From: Deminuibacter soli
Lineage (GTDB): Bacteria > Bacteroidota > Bacteroidia > Chitinophagales > Chitinophagaceae
Length of the DNA: 64,000 bases
Assembly (NCBI RefSeq): GCF_003412455.1
Contig: NZ_QTJU01000001.1
Span: 1,054,001 to 1,118,000 of the forward strand
Direction of reading: 5' to 3'
Under the pieces are notes generated by a model, which was not told the origin of the DNA, did no database searches, and worked only from the letters and a program-made list of their open reading frames with translations. Numbering within the stretch: the stretch's first letter is position 1; the number at the start of each line of letters is the position of its first letter. Positions 51,519 to 60,458 of the stretch are shown here, piece by piece. The position numbers and the translations under genes are program-made.

Positions 51519-53660
51519 TTATTTCCATAAATGATACACAACAAAACTAAACAGGTAAGCCAGGCCGGTCATGTACACCAGTTGCACGATCGGCCATTTC
51601 CAGGTGCGCGTTTCACGTTTTACCACTGCCAGCGTACTCATACACTGCATGGCCAGCACGTAAAATACCATCAATGAAAAGCCGGTTGCCACGGTATATA
51701 CTTTAGAGCCATCTTCCCTGCGCGCAGCAGCCATCTTCTGGCGCAGCGAGCTGTCGTCATCACTTTCACCAACACTGTACAGGGTGGCCATGGTACCCAC
51801 AAACACTTCACGTGCTGCAAAAGAGGTAACCAGTGCAATGCCTATTTTCCAGTCAAAACCCAGCGGCTTAATGGCCGGCTCAATGCCCCGGCCAATAATG
51901 CCGGCAAAAGAATGCTGCAGTTTTTCGGCGTTGTAGGCATGTTTTACTTCTTCCAGCCGGGCAGAATCGTTTTTATATTGCGCCTGCATCACTGCATATT
52001 TCGCATCTACCTGGTGCATGGCTTTCGATGGACCGTAAGAGCTCAGAAACCACAATATCAGGCTTATCACGATAATTACACGGCCTGCATCCATCATAAA
52101 AATGCGCGCCTTTTCTACCATGGTAATACCCACGTTTTTCCAGCGTGGTGCCCGGTATATGGGCAGTTCAAGTATAAAAAAGCTTTTTTCCGTAAGCCTG
52201 ATGATAAATTTCAGTACATAACTCACCACCAGTGCCACCACAATACCCAGCAGGTACATACTCATCATTACCAGCCCCTGCACGCTTAAAAAACCGAGGT
52301 AGTATTTATTGGGCACCACCAGCGAAATTAATATGGTATACACCGGCAGCCTGGCGCTGCAACTCATCAGCGGTGTAATCATAATAGTGAGCAGGCGTTC
52401 TTTTTTATTTTCAATATTGCGTGTACTCATGATAGCCGGCACCGCACAGGCAAACCCGCTGATCATCGGCATTACACTTTTGCCATTCAGTCCAACCTTG
52501 CGCATCAGCTTGTCGCTTAAAAAACTGATACGCGCCATGTAGCCGGTATCTTCCAGGATGGTGATAAGGCCAAACAATATCATGATCTGCGGTATAAACA
52601 CAGCTATGCCGCTGATACCTGCCACCAACCCGTTTACCAGCAAATCACTCCACCAGGCTTCCGGCAATACATTATTCAGCCAGCTGCCCAGTTGGGTAAA
52701 CAGCCATTCAATACCATCCATGGGGTATTGCGCCAGCCAGAATATGCTCTGGAACAGTAAAAACAGCGTGCCAAGTAAAATGAGATACCCCCAGATGCGA
52801 TGCAGTAAAATATTGTCGAGCTTTTCGGTAAACAGTTTTTTCTGCAGCGGATCGGGCTCCACCACATTTTTCTGCATAATGTGCTTAATGCGCGTGTAAC
52901 GCTGCATTATTTCAGTTGCCTGCGTTTTGGTGGGATTAAATTTATTGGCCACTTCCAGCGCTTCAATTTCTTCCTGCCGCGATTGCGGAAGCGGGAAATT
53001 TTCGTGGTTAATGAGGTAATGCACCGAAGCGTAATCGCTCAGTTTGGGAAACAGCTGCTGAACACCTTCAATAGCCTCCGGCGCCATTTCACGGTTGGGA
53101 ATAAAATCCCGGGAGGGCGCCTGGTACTGCACACCGGTATGGTCTTTCCCGGCTGTTTGCGCCAGCGTTTTCTTAAGCTGCGAAAGCCCTTTGTTTTTGC
53201 GCGGGTTTACCAGTATTACCGGCACGCCCAGCTCGCGTTCCAGCCCGGGAACATCTATTTCAATACCCTTTTTACGGGCAAGATCCATCATGGTGAGGGC
53301 CACTACCACCGGAACTTTCAGGTCAATAATCTGGCTGCAGAAAAGCAGGTTGCGCTTCAGGTTGCTGGCATCGGCCACCAGCAGTACCATATCATGCTCC
53401 ACCTCTTCGTCTACCCCCATCATTACCCGGTAAGCCACCCATTCATCGGCCCTGCGCGGGTACAGACTATAAGTGCCGGGTAAATCAATGATAGTGGCAG
53501 ATACGCCGCTTTCCAATGCGGTTACGCCAGTTTTCTTATCAACGGTAACACCGGGAAAATTACCCACTTTCTGGTTCAGGCCAGTAAGGGCGTTAAATAA
53601 CGACGTTTTTCCGCTGTTGGGGTTACCTACCAGTGCTATATGAATATTCCTTGCAGACAA
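51519..53660 (-). CDS. feoB: Ferrous iron transporter FeoB
   Basis: About 713 residues if started at the TTG at 53660. An N-terminal G domain with G1 GNPNSGKTSLFNAL, G2/G3 GVTVDKKTG and DLPGTYSL is followed by the FeoB-associated cytosolic helices and a membrane region with gating helices (PMISGFACAVPAIMSTRNIE; LITSFAAREVFVGTMA-like AREVFVGTMATLYSVGE). It imports Fe(II). No feoA is adjacent and no FeoA domain is fused. A TAcaTTTG box at 53679-53686 overlaps the upstream TTG at 53681, so the TTG at 53660 is the better start. No ATG is available before the G1 motif. Confidence 0.92.
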   Translation of the reverse strand: MSARNIHIALVGNPNSGKTSLFNALTGLNQKVGNFPGVTVDKKTGVTALESGVSATIIDLPGTYSLYPRRADEWVAYRVMMGVDEEVEHDMVLLVADASNLKRNLLFCSQIIDLKVPVVVALTMMDLARKKGIEIDVPGLERELGVPVILVNPRKNKGLSQLKKTLAQTAGKDHTGVQYQAPSRDFIPNREMAPEAIEGVQQLFPKLSDYASVHYLINHENFPLPQSRQEEIEALEVANKFNPTKTQATEIMQRYTRIKHIMQKNVVEPDPLQKKLFTEKLDNILLHRIWGYLILLGTLFLLFQSIFWLAQYPMDGIEWLFTQLGSWLNNVLPEAWWSDLLVNGLVAGISGIAVFIPQIMILFGLITILEDTGYMARISFLSDKLMRKVGLNGKSVMPMISGFACAVPAIMSTRNIENKKERLLTIMITPLMSCSARLPVYTILISLVVPNKYYLGFLSVQGLVMMSMYLLGIVVALVVSYVLKFIIRLTEKSFFILELPIYRAPRWKNVGITMVEKARIFMMDAGRVIIVISLILWFLSSYGPSKAMHQVDAKYAVMQAQYKNDSARLEEVKHAYNAEKLQHSFAGIIGRGIEPAIKPLGFDWKIGIALVTSFAAREVFVGTMATLYSVGESDDDSSLRQKMAAARREDGSKVYTVATGFSLMVFYVLAMQCMSTLAVVKRETRTWKWPIVQLVYMTGLAYLFSFVVYHLWK

Positions 53661-53678
53661 TATTTCTGTTTCAATCTG

Positions 53679-53686
53679 CAAATGTA
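53679..53686 (-). promoter_or_regulatory. -7 promoter box for feoB
   Basis: TAcaTTTG on the minus strand, 18 bases before the TTG at 53660. This implies a short leader and a non-ATG start. Confidence 0.55.
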
Positions 53687-53854
53687 AACGGCTGCTACGG
53701 TATATCCTTACGAGAACAGGAAGAATTAACGCAACAGTAGCGCCCTGGCGTATAAAAGGGTATATCTTTTGCCATGGCTAATATGTTATCCACGCATATT
53801 TAACCCATAAACCCGGCTATGTACCTTTACAGCGTCAAACCCAAGTATTTCTGT

Positions 53855-55495
53855 ATGAAAACGCTCCTGCTCTGTATTTGCATGGTTCCTGTGCTCGCTA
53901 TCGGCCAATCCCGGAAAGAACGGAAGGCCCAGGCAAAAGCCGATAAGGAAACACTCGATAATATCAGGAAGCATATTGAATTTCTGGCCGATGACAAACT
54001 CGAAGGCCGCCGCACCGGTTCTCCCGGTGAAATGCTTGCAGCCCAATATATCAGCACACAGTTTGCCGCCGATCAGCTGCTTCCCAAAGGCGACCAGGCC
54101 TTTACCCAGGAATTTTCTATCAACGAAGGCAAACAACTGCCTGCAGATGCCAATAGTTTTACCGTAAACGATAAAGCCCTGCAGCTGAACAAAGATTATT
54201 ACCCGCTCGCTTTTTCTGCCTCTGCCGCAACAGAAGGTGCTTCGTCACTTAGCCTGCGCGAAAAAGGACAGCCCTGGTTTTTTGATGTGGCCGATTTGCT
54301 TGAAGACAATAAAAGCAACCCGCACTTCAATATTTTCGATGTAATTGCACAGGAAGTGCGGCACACTGCCCCCAAAGGCGCCAGGGCATTGATTGTGTTC
54401 AACAGCGGCAGCGCCATAGACAATATCCAGTTTAACAAAAACGACGAATCAGCAGCAGCCTCTATTCCCGTAGTATATCTTACACATGAAGGACTGAAAA
54501 AATATTTTGCCGACCCCACTGATTATTACCACCTGAAGCTGACTGTTAAGCTGGTACCCACCAGCCGCAAAGGCCGCAATGTGATCGGTTTTATCGATAA
54601 CCAGGCGCCTGCAACCGTTGTTATCGGTGCGCATTTCGATCACCTCGGGTATGGTGAAGACAATAATGCCCTGGATGGCAAAGGCCAGGTTCACAACGGC
54701 GCCGATGACAATGCCAGCGGTACCGCTGCGTTGATTGAACTGGGCCGCCTGCTCAAAAACAGCAACGCCAAACACAACAATTACCTGCTGATAGCCTTTA
54801 GTGGTGAAGAATTGGGCCTGGCCGGCTCTACATACTGGCTGGCGCACAATACGCTCACGCCGCTCAATTACATGATTAACCTCGATATGGTAGGCCGGTA
54901 CGACAGCAGCAAGAAACTCACCATCGGCGGCTACGGCACCTCTCCTGTCTGGGGGCAGGTACTGCCTGCACTTAGTGATAAAAACCTGCTGGTAAAATTC
55001 GACAGCACCGGTGCAGGCCCCAGCGATCATGCTTCTTTTTATCACAGGAATATTCCTGTGCTGTTTTTCTTTACCAACGGCCACAGCGATTACCACAAGG
55101 CAACAGATGATGCAGATAAAATCAACTATACTGCCGAGCTGGATGTTATTAAATACGTGCAGCACGTGGTAGAAGCAACCGATGGCAAAGGCCAGCTGCC
55201 ATTTACCCGCACCAGCGAACCCGAAGTGCAGGTGGTAAACCTGCCGGTAACACTGGGTGTTATGCCCGATTATGGCTTTAATGGTACAGGCATGCGTATT
55301 GAAGCAGTGAGCAAAGGAAAAACAGCCGAAAAAATAGGGCTTAAACCGGGCGATGTATTGTTACAGCTGGGTAGTTATAAGTTTGTAGACGTGCCTACCT
55401 ACATGCAGGCACTGGCTAAATTCAGGAAAGGCGATACCACACAATTGCGTTACAGGCGCGCCAATGTAGAGAAAACCGTTCCCGTAGCGTTTTAA
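53855..55495 (+). CDS. M28 family aminopeptidase with C-terminal PDZ domain
   Basis: 546 residues from the ATG at 53855 (MKTLLLCICMVPVLAIGQ, a signal peptide). A protease-associated insert (about 120-240) interrupts the M28 fold. Zinc ligands are visible in GAHFDHLGYG, NGADDNASGTAAL, FSGEELGLAGS, INLDMVGRYD and the C-terminal HSDYHKATDDADKIN. A PDZ domain closes the protein (about 455-546; EAVSKGKTAEKIGLKPGDVL). It is likely periplasmic and trims N-terminal residues from peptides. First gene of a unit with the IPExxxVDY protein and phhB. A TACCTTTA near-match to the -7 box at 53822-53829 precedes it. Confidence 0.93.
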   Translation: MKTLLLCICMVPVLAIGQSRKERKAQAKADKETLDNIRKHIEFLADDKLEGRRTGSPGEMLAAQYISTQFAADQLLPKGDQAFTQEFSINEGKQLPADANSFTVNDKALQLNKDYYPLAFSASAATEGASSLSLREKGQPWFFDVADLLEDNKSNPHFNIFDVIAQEVRHTAPKGARALIVFNSGSAIDNIQFNKNDESAAASIPVVYLTHEGLKKYFADPTDYYHLKLTVKLVPTSRKGRNVIGFIDNQAPATVVIGAHFDHLGYGEDNNALDGKGQVHNGADDNASGTAALIELGRLLKNSNAKHNNYLLIAFSGEELGLAGSTYWLAHNTLTPLNYMINLDMVGRYDSSKKLTIGGYGTSPVWGQVLPALSDKNLLVKFDSTGAGPSDHASFYHRNIPVLFFFTNGHSDYHKATDDADKINYTAELDVIKYVQHVVEATDGKGQLPFTRTSEPEVQVVNLPVTLGVMPDYGFNGTGMRIEAVSKGKTAEKIGLKPGDVLLQLGSYKFVDVPTYMQALAKFRKGDTTQLRYRRANVEKTVPVAF

Positions 55496-55503
55496 ACCAA
55501 AGC

Positions 55504-55938
55504 ATGAAACTAAAACTGAACATTGATGAATTGACCGAAGATTTTTTCTGCGATACGCGGCTGCTCGGCATCATCGCGTCAGTAAAAAATTACCAGTTCT
55601 GCTGGCAGCTGAACCGCTTGATGGGATACAATTTCAGGCTGAACCCTGATATCGAAATTCATTTACGCAAAAAAGAAAGAAGCTACTTTTTCCCGGTATA
55701 CCAGCATGCCGTGCGCAACAGCTCCCTCAGTCATTTTTTATACCACAACCATTACGACGGAGAATACCTGCTGCCTGAATTTAAACACATGGATTTTTTA
55801 TGGCTCATGAAAGGCGACTGCGTGGAAAACAACGATTGCAGCGAAATTATTCAAACCATTAAACACATTGCCGGTGTGCAAATGGTAGCAGAGCTAACCA
55901 ACGAAAAAATCCGCAACAAGGGGCACCTGGTATTTTAA
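55504..55938 (+). CDS. IPExxxVDY family protein
   Basis: 144 residues. Recognised by the family motif, here [15 protein letters not shown] (about 91-105), and the N-terminal [20 protein letters not shown]. Such small proteins are confined to Bacteroidota and have no known function. It lies 8 bases after the M28 peptidase gene and 16 before phhB. Confidence 0.85.
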   Translation: MKLKLNIDELTEDFFCDTRLLGIIASVKNYQFCWQLNRLMGYNFRLNPDIEIHLRKKERSYFFPVYQHAVRNSSLSHFLYHNHYDGEYLLPEFKHMDFLWLMKGDCVENNDCSEIIQTIKHIAGVQMVAELTNEKIRNKGHLVF

Positions 55939-55954
55939 CCACAAACATTTTTGT

Positions 55955-56203
55955 ATGGAAAAAACAACCGCTGGCTGGGTGGCAGAACACAATGCGCTTT
56001 ACCGCAAATTCGAGTTTCCCGACTTTTCTGCCGCTTTTGCCTTCATGACACGCGTAGCACTGGCTGCAGAAAAAATGAACCATCACCCCAGGTGGAGCAA
56101 TGTATACAACACGGTTGAAATATGGCTCAATACCCACGATGCAGGCAATACCATTACCGACAGGGATCACAAACTCGCTTCCCGTATCAACACTCTGCTG
56201 TAA
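55955..56203 (+). CDS. phhB: 4a-hydroxytetrahydrobiopterin (pterin-4a-carbinolamine) dehydratase
   Basis: 82 residues, slightly short for the family. The core [20 protein letters not shown] (about 42-61), followed by TITDRD, holds the active-site histidines and Asp. It dehydrates the carbinolamine formed by pterin-dependent aromatic amino-acid hydroxylases. A phenylalanine hydroxylase is not in the window. Last gene of the M28 unit; it ends 35 bases before the convergent SMR gene. Confidence 0.93.
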   Translation: MEKTTAGWVAEHNALYRKFEFPDFSAAFAFMTRVALAAEKMNHHPRWSNVYNTVEIWLNTHDAGNTITDRDHKLASRINTLL

Positions 56204-56238
56204 CTGTTATTCCGGCAACCAATGCCACTGCATGCCTG

Positions 56239-56559
56239 TTAATGGGCAGACACTACTTTTAAACCAACAATGGAACTGATCAGCGTACCAATAAAAAACA
56301 GGCGCCAGAAATCAGAAGGCTCTTTAAAGAAAATGATCCCCATAATTACGGTGCCCACTGCACCAATACCCGTCCACACTGCATAAGCGGTTCCGATGGG
56401 AATGGTTTGCGCTGCTTTGTTGAGAAAGAAAAAACTCGCTGAAATGGCAATGGCAAACCCGATGCTCCATTTCAGGTTGGTAAAGTTGTTCGACATTTTA
56501 AGGCAGGTGGTAAAACCTACTTCAAACAAGCCGGCAATAACAAGAATCAACCAATTCAT
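56239..56559 (-). CDS. SMR family transporter, Gdx/SugE type
   Basis: 106 residues with four membrane helices. GLFEVGFTTCLKMSNNF at the start, with the essential Glu13 in helix 1, and TAYAVWTGIGAVGTVIMGII in helix 3 fit the SugE/Gdx branch, whose studied members export guanidinium. I found no guanidine riboswitch in the short leader. A TAcaTTTG box lies at 56615-56622, giving a leader of about 50 bases. Confidence 0.92.
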   Translation of the reverse strand: MNWLILVIAGLFEVGFTTCLKMSNNFTNLKWSIGFAIAISASFFFLNKAAQTIPIGTAYAVWTGIGAVGTVIMGIIFFKEPSDFWRLFFIGTLISSIVGLKVVSAH

Positions 56560-56614
56560 AGTCTGAGCTGTTTAAAATGAGTAAACACCCGGTTATATGT
56601 CCGGCAACAAGCCG

Positions 56615-56622
56615 CAAATGTA
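56615..56622 (-). promoter_or_regulatory. -7 promoter box for the SMR gene
   Basis: TAcaTTTG on the minus strand, 56 bases before the ATG at 56559. Confidence 0.5.
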
Positions 56623-56681
56623 TTATAAATGCCGCAGAACCGGAACCAGGTGCTTTGCACAGCCATCTTTAACAACTTACC

Positions 56682-57302
56682 ATGAAACAGTACCTGTTTG
56701 CAGCAGCCTGCCTGCTTGCTATTTTTTATACCGGCTGCACCTGCAACAGCAGCAGCAATAAAACCGGGGAAACTGATTCGGTGCAAACAGCACGCAATAT
56801 TATTGCAGAAGACAGCGCCATGTTGTTCGACGATACTGCACAGGCTTTTATTTTGCGCGCCCTGCAGCTGCAGTCACTGCCCTGGAACCGTTTTACCCTC
56901 GAAGAGTTCTGGGCCGAAGACAGCATACAGAAAAAACCCTTCACCGCAGACACCGGTTTTTACAACAAGTATGCAGGAGTGTTGCGCTGGTCGCCAGACA
57001 GCAGTTATGTACTCGATATTGGCTCGTACGGCTCGGTGGTATTGAAAGATAAAAAGGGCAATAACCATATTGTAGCAGGCGATCCTGACACCGAAGTAGC
57101 CCTGTTATACCCGAAAGAACAACAGAAATGGCGGCTGTTATTTGGCGGGCCGTCTACCCATATTTTCAATGCCGTTTGGCCCGATTCAACCGAAGTGGCC
57201 ATGCTGGGCGTGCTCGATCGCGAAGGCACCAGCAACGATGATACCCTGCTATGGCTGATTGATGTAAAAGGGAATTTTTTCCGCCGCTACAAATGGCATT
57301 AA
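56682..57302 (+). CDS. Hypothetical lipoprotein
   Basis: 206 residues with a signal peptide and lipobox FYTGC (lipidated Cys19), a polar Ser/Asn/Thr linker, and a beta-rich domain (about 85-205) with repeated strands such as LRWSPDSSYVLDIGSYGSVV and WPDSTEVAMLGVLDREGTSN that look like beta-propeller blades. I do not recognise a family. It precedes the S9 peptidase gene by 105 bases on the same strand. Confidence 0.75.
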   Translation: MKQYLFAAACLLAIFYTGCTCNSSSNKTGETDSVQTARNIIAEDSAMLFDDTAQAFILRALQLQSLPWNRFTLEEFWAEDSIQKKPFTADTGFYNKYAGVLRWSPDSSYVLDIGSYGSVVLKDKKGNNHIVAGDPDTEVALLYPKEQQKWRLLFGGPSTHIFNAVWPDSTEVAMLGVLDREGTSNDDTLLWLIDVKGNFFRRYKWH

Positions 57303-57407
57303 CCCATAACACCGCCCGGGCTGCTGTTTCACCGAAATAACCTGGCTGCCGGGTAATTATCGCAGCCTGCTTTACCGTAGTTTTATGCCCATAAAAAAAC
57401 AACTGGC

Positions 57408-59780
57408 ATGAGATTACTGATGAAATGGCTGCTGGCTTGTATGCCAATGGCCGCCGTATCCCAAACCCTTACGGTTGAAAAAATAATGCAGGATCCCAAA
57501 TGGATCGGCACATCCCCCTCCAACGTATTCTGGCATTTCAACAGCAAACAGCTGTACTTCGACTGGAATCCCGGCAAACAAATATCCGATTCCGGTTATA
57601 GCTACAAACTTAAGGGCAGCACTCCCGAAAAAGCAGCCTACAAAGAAACATTGCTGCAGCAGGCTATTGACAATGGCGTATACAATAACACGCATACGCA
57701 AATTGCCTATACCTTTCGCGGTGATATATTCCGCCTCGATGTAAAAACAGGCAAAACCACACGTATTACACAAACAGAAGAGTATGAAGGCAACCCCCGT
57801 TTTATTAAACAGGACAGCTGGATCACTTACCTGCGTAATCAAAACCTGTATGCCTGGGATGCTTCATCCGGCGAAACCCTGCAACTGACCAATTTCACCA
57901 AAGGCGATGTAAAAGAAAAAGCCGGAAAGGATGGCGCAGCCAAAGGCAATGCACAGGAGCAATGGCTGCAGAAAAACCAGCTGCAGCTGATGCAGGTTAT
58001 CCGTGAGCGCAAACAAAAGAAAGATGCAAAAGAAGCTTTCCTGAATGCTGAAAAAGATAATGACACGCTGCGTGTTATCAGCATTGGCGATAAAAATGTA
58101 TCGAATATACAGGTAAGTCCAACGGCCCGTTTTATTACCTACCGTTTGGTACAGCCGCCTAAAGACGCCAAGAACACCATGGTGCCTGACTATGTAACCG
58201 AAAGCGGTTTCACCACCGATATTCCTGGCCGCACCAAAGTAGGCGCCCCCCTGGGTAAATACGAGTTTTACGTATTTGATACAGAAAAAGACACTGTTAT
58301 CCAGGTGTTGACCGATTCATTGCCCGGTATTGCAGACCAGCCGGATTATGTAAAAGATTACCCGCAGAAAGAGGCTTCGAAAAAAACAACACGTGGCGTT
58401 ATCGTCAATGGTCCTTACTGGAATCAGCAAGGCACAGCGGCCATTGTGGATATTCGCTCGCAGGATAACAAAGACCGGTGGCTGATGCAACTCGATGCCG
58501 CTACCGGCAAATTATCCCTTGTTGACCGCCAGCGGGATGAGGCATGGGTTGGCGGACCTGGCATCGGTTATGCAATGGGCGGCGCAACGCTCGGCTGGAT
58601 CAATGACCAGCTGCTTTATTTTCAGAGCGAAGCCACCGGTTATGCCCACCTGTATACCTACCATACCGGCACACACAACAAACAAGCTATCACCAGCGGC
58701 CGGTACGAGGTTCAACAGGTACAGCTGAGCACCGATAAAAAATTCTTTTACCTGCTTACCAATGAAGTACACCCCGGCAAACAAAACTGGTACCGCATAA
58801 AAACAGATGGCAGTGCCAAAGAGAAAATCACTTCCATGGATGGTGGTTATGAGGTAAGTCTTTCGCCTGATGAAAAGTATATTGCCTACCGCTACTCGTA
58901 CATCAACAAACCCTGGGAGCTGTATGTGCAGGAAAACACACCAGGCGCCAAACCGCAGCAGGTTACTTTTAAAGCGGCCAGTGATTCATTCAAAGCATAC
59001 CCCTGGCGCGAAACAAACATATTCACCATTACTGCAAGAGACGGTAAAAACATTTACGCCCGTTTGTACAAGCCTGCTGCTTCAGTTAAAAATGGCGCAG
59101 CTGTAATATTTGTGCATGGCGCAGGCTACCTGCAAAATGTACATTACTGGTGGAGCCAGTATTTCCGCGAATATATGTTTAACAACCTGCTGGCCGATAA
59201 AGGATACACTGTTCTGGATATTGACTACCGCGCAAGCTCCGGTCATGGCCGCGACTGGCGTACCGGCATTTACCGTTATATGGGCGGCAAAGACCTGGAC
59301 GATGAAGTAGATGCCGCTCATTATCTTGTAAAAGAAATGGGTATCGATTCAACACGCATAGGCATGTACGGCGGCAGCTACGGCGGTTTTATGACGCTGA
59401 TGGCCATGTTTACCCAACCCGATGTAATTAAAGCCGGTGCTGCCCTTCGCCCTGTTACAGACTGGGCACATTACAACCATGGTTACACCTCCAACATCCT
59501 GAACGAGCCGTTTAACGACAGTATTGCTTACCAGCGCTCATCGCCCATCAACTTTGCCGGCGGCCTCAAAAACAACCTGCTGATTTGCCATGGCATGGTA
59601 GATACCAATGTGAATTTCCAGGATGTGGTACGCCTTAACCAGCGCCTCATAGAATTGGGTAAAAACAATTGGAGCGTTGCCCTGTACCCTATGGAAGATC
59701 ACGGTTTTGTTGAGCCAACCAGCTGGACCGATGAATACAAACGCATCCTGAATTTATTTGATACAAAGCTGCTGAAGTAG
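57408..59780 (+). CDS. S9 family prolyl oligopeptidase (DPP IV-like)
   Basis: 790 residues with a signal peptide (about 1-19). An N-terminal beta-propeller (about 40-540) precedes an alpha/beta-hydrolase domain with the triad Ser657 (GMYGGSYGGF), Asp732 (HGMVDTNVN) and His765 (MEDHGFVEP). The charged insertion at about 165-205 (KEKAGKDGAAKGNAQEQWLQ) is unusual in length. It probably removes dipeptides or cleaves prolyl bonds outside the cytoplasm. A TAGTTTTA near-match to the -7 box lies at 57378-57385. It ends at a bidirectional terminator. Confidence 0.94.
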   Translation: MRLLMKWLLACMPMAAVSQTLTVEKIMQDPKWIGTSPSNVFWHFNSKQLYFDWNPGKQISDSGYSYKLKGSTPEKAAYKETLLQQAIDNGVYNNTHTQIAYTFRGDIFRLDVKTGKTTRITQTEEYEGNPRFIKQDSWITYLRNQNLYAWDASSGETLQLTNFTKGDVKEKAGKDGAAKGNAQEQWLQKNQLQLMQVIRERKQKKDAKEAFLNAEKDNDTLRVISIGDKNVSNIQVSPTARFITYRLVQPPKDAKNTMVPDYVTESGFTTDIPGRTKVGAPLGKYEFYVFDTEKDTVIQVLTDSLPGIADQPDYVKDYPQKEASKKTTRGVIVNGPYWNQQGTAAIVDIRSQDNKDRWLMQLDAATGKLSLVDRQRDEAWVGGPGIGYAMGGATLGWINDQLLYFQSEATGYAHLYTYHTGTHNKQAITSGRYEVQQVQLSTDKKFFYLLTNEVHPGKQNWYRIKTDGSAKEKITSMDGGYEVSLSPDEKYIAYRYSYINKPWELYVQENTPGAKPQQVTFKAASDSFKAYPWRETNIFTITARDGKNIYARLYKPAASVKNGAAVIFVHGAGYLQNVHYWWSQYFREYMFNNLLADKGYTVLDIDYRASSGHGRDWRTGIYRYMGGKDLDDEVDAAHYLVKEMGIDSTRIGMYGGSYGGFMTLMAMFTQPDVIKAGAALRPVTDWAHYNHGYTSNILNEPFNDSIAYQRSSPINFAGGLKNNLLICHGMVDTNVNFQDVVRLNQRLIELGKNNWSVALYPMEDHGFVEPTSWTDEYKRILNLFDTKLLK

Positions 59781-59787
59781 CCCGGTT

Positions 59788-59834
59788 GTTATCATAAAAA
59801 AAGGCCGTTAATGACGGCCTTTTTTTATGATAAC
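59788..59834. terminator. Bidirectional terminator between the S9 peptidase and DinB genes
   Basis: A perfect 21-bp inverted repeat (GTTATCATAAAAAAAGGCCGT) with a 5-base loop. It ends 10 bases before the DinB stop and 8 after the S9 stop, with T-runs in both directions. Confidence 0.95.
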
Positions 59835-59843
59835 AGGAATCCA

Positions 59844-60308
59844 TTAAACCATCGGTCGGTTTTTTTTCTCCGTTACATAGGCAATATAATCCGTTACCGG
59901 CGGGTCAATATTTTCCAGGCGCAGCAGCAACGCTATTTGCCCGCGATGATAGGTGGCATGGTTAACCAGGTGCAGGTAAATATCGGCCAGTTTATTGCAA
60001 AACTGCTGTCCCTTGGTATTGTAATAGGTTAATTCGTACGTATCGTCGTGCTGGTGCGCAATGTCGAGGCTTTGTTGCAGCAACGCTTCGTTGTGTTTGT
60101 TAAAAGTATGCGGCGCAATGGCCGACCATGGATTTAAAGAAGGCTGGCCGGGCGCTGCAATACGTTTAATCCACACATGGTGGGCCTGTAACACGTGTGC
60201 CATCAGTTGAAGGGCCTTTTCAGGCGGGCCGGAATTATCCAGGGCTTCGATAATGCGTTTGTTTGCGGCATAATTATACCGGAACAAACAGGAGTAGTTG
60301 TTGTCCAT
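59844..60308 (-). CDS. DinB family protein
   Basis: 154 residues, an intact four-helix DinB-like protein. Metal-site histidines are visible in HVLQAHHVWIKRI and HLVNHATYHRGQIALLLRLE. Members bind metal ions; some are thiol-dependent transferases, and the role here is unknown. It contrasts with the shortened DinB-like gene in the arginine operon. Confidence 0.9.
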   Translation of the reverse strand: MDNNYSCLFRYNYAANKRIIEALDNSGPPEKALQLMAHVLQAHHVWIKRIAAPGQPSLNPWSAIAPHTFNKHNEALLQQSLDIAHQHDDTYELTYYNTKGQQFCNKLADIYLHLVNHATYHRGQIALLLRLENIDPPVTDYIAYVTEKKNRPMV

Positions 60309-60392
60309 AACAGCGAGTAGATTTTTATGCAGTAATTACAATTTAAGCTATTTCTGCCGCAAACCCTAGCCTCTGTCACATTATCCAAAACA

Positions 60393-60416
60393 AAACCGGC
60401 CCTTGGGAGCCGGTTT
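60393..60416 (-). terminator. Intrinsic terminator of rho
   Basis: AAACCGGC and GCCGGTTT, a perfect 8-bp stem with an 8-base loop; on the minus strand TTTTGTTTTGG follows. It is 43 bases after the rho stop. Confidence 0.8.
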
Positions 60417-60458
60417 GTCGTTTATCATTTAATTCCTTTCGGAAAGCGTTGAAGGCAA

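Noticed and set aside
56560-56610. Guanidine riboswitch in front of the SMR gene
   Set aside because: The leader is about 50 bases and lacks paired hairpins with ACGR loops or other recognised guanidine motifs.
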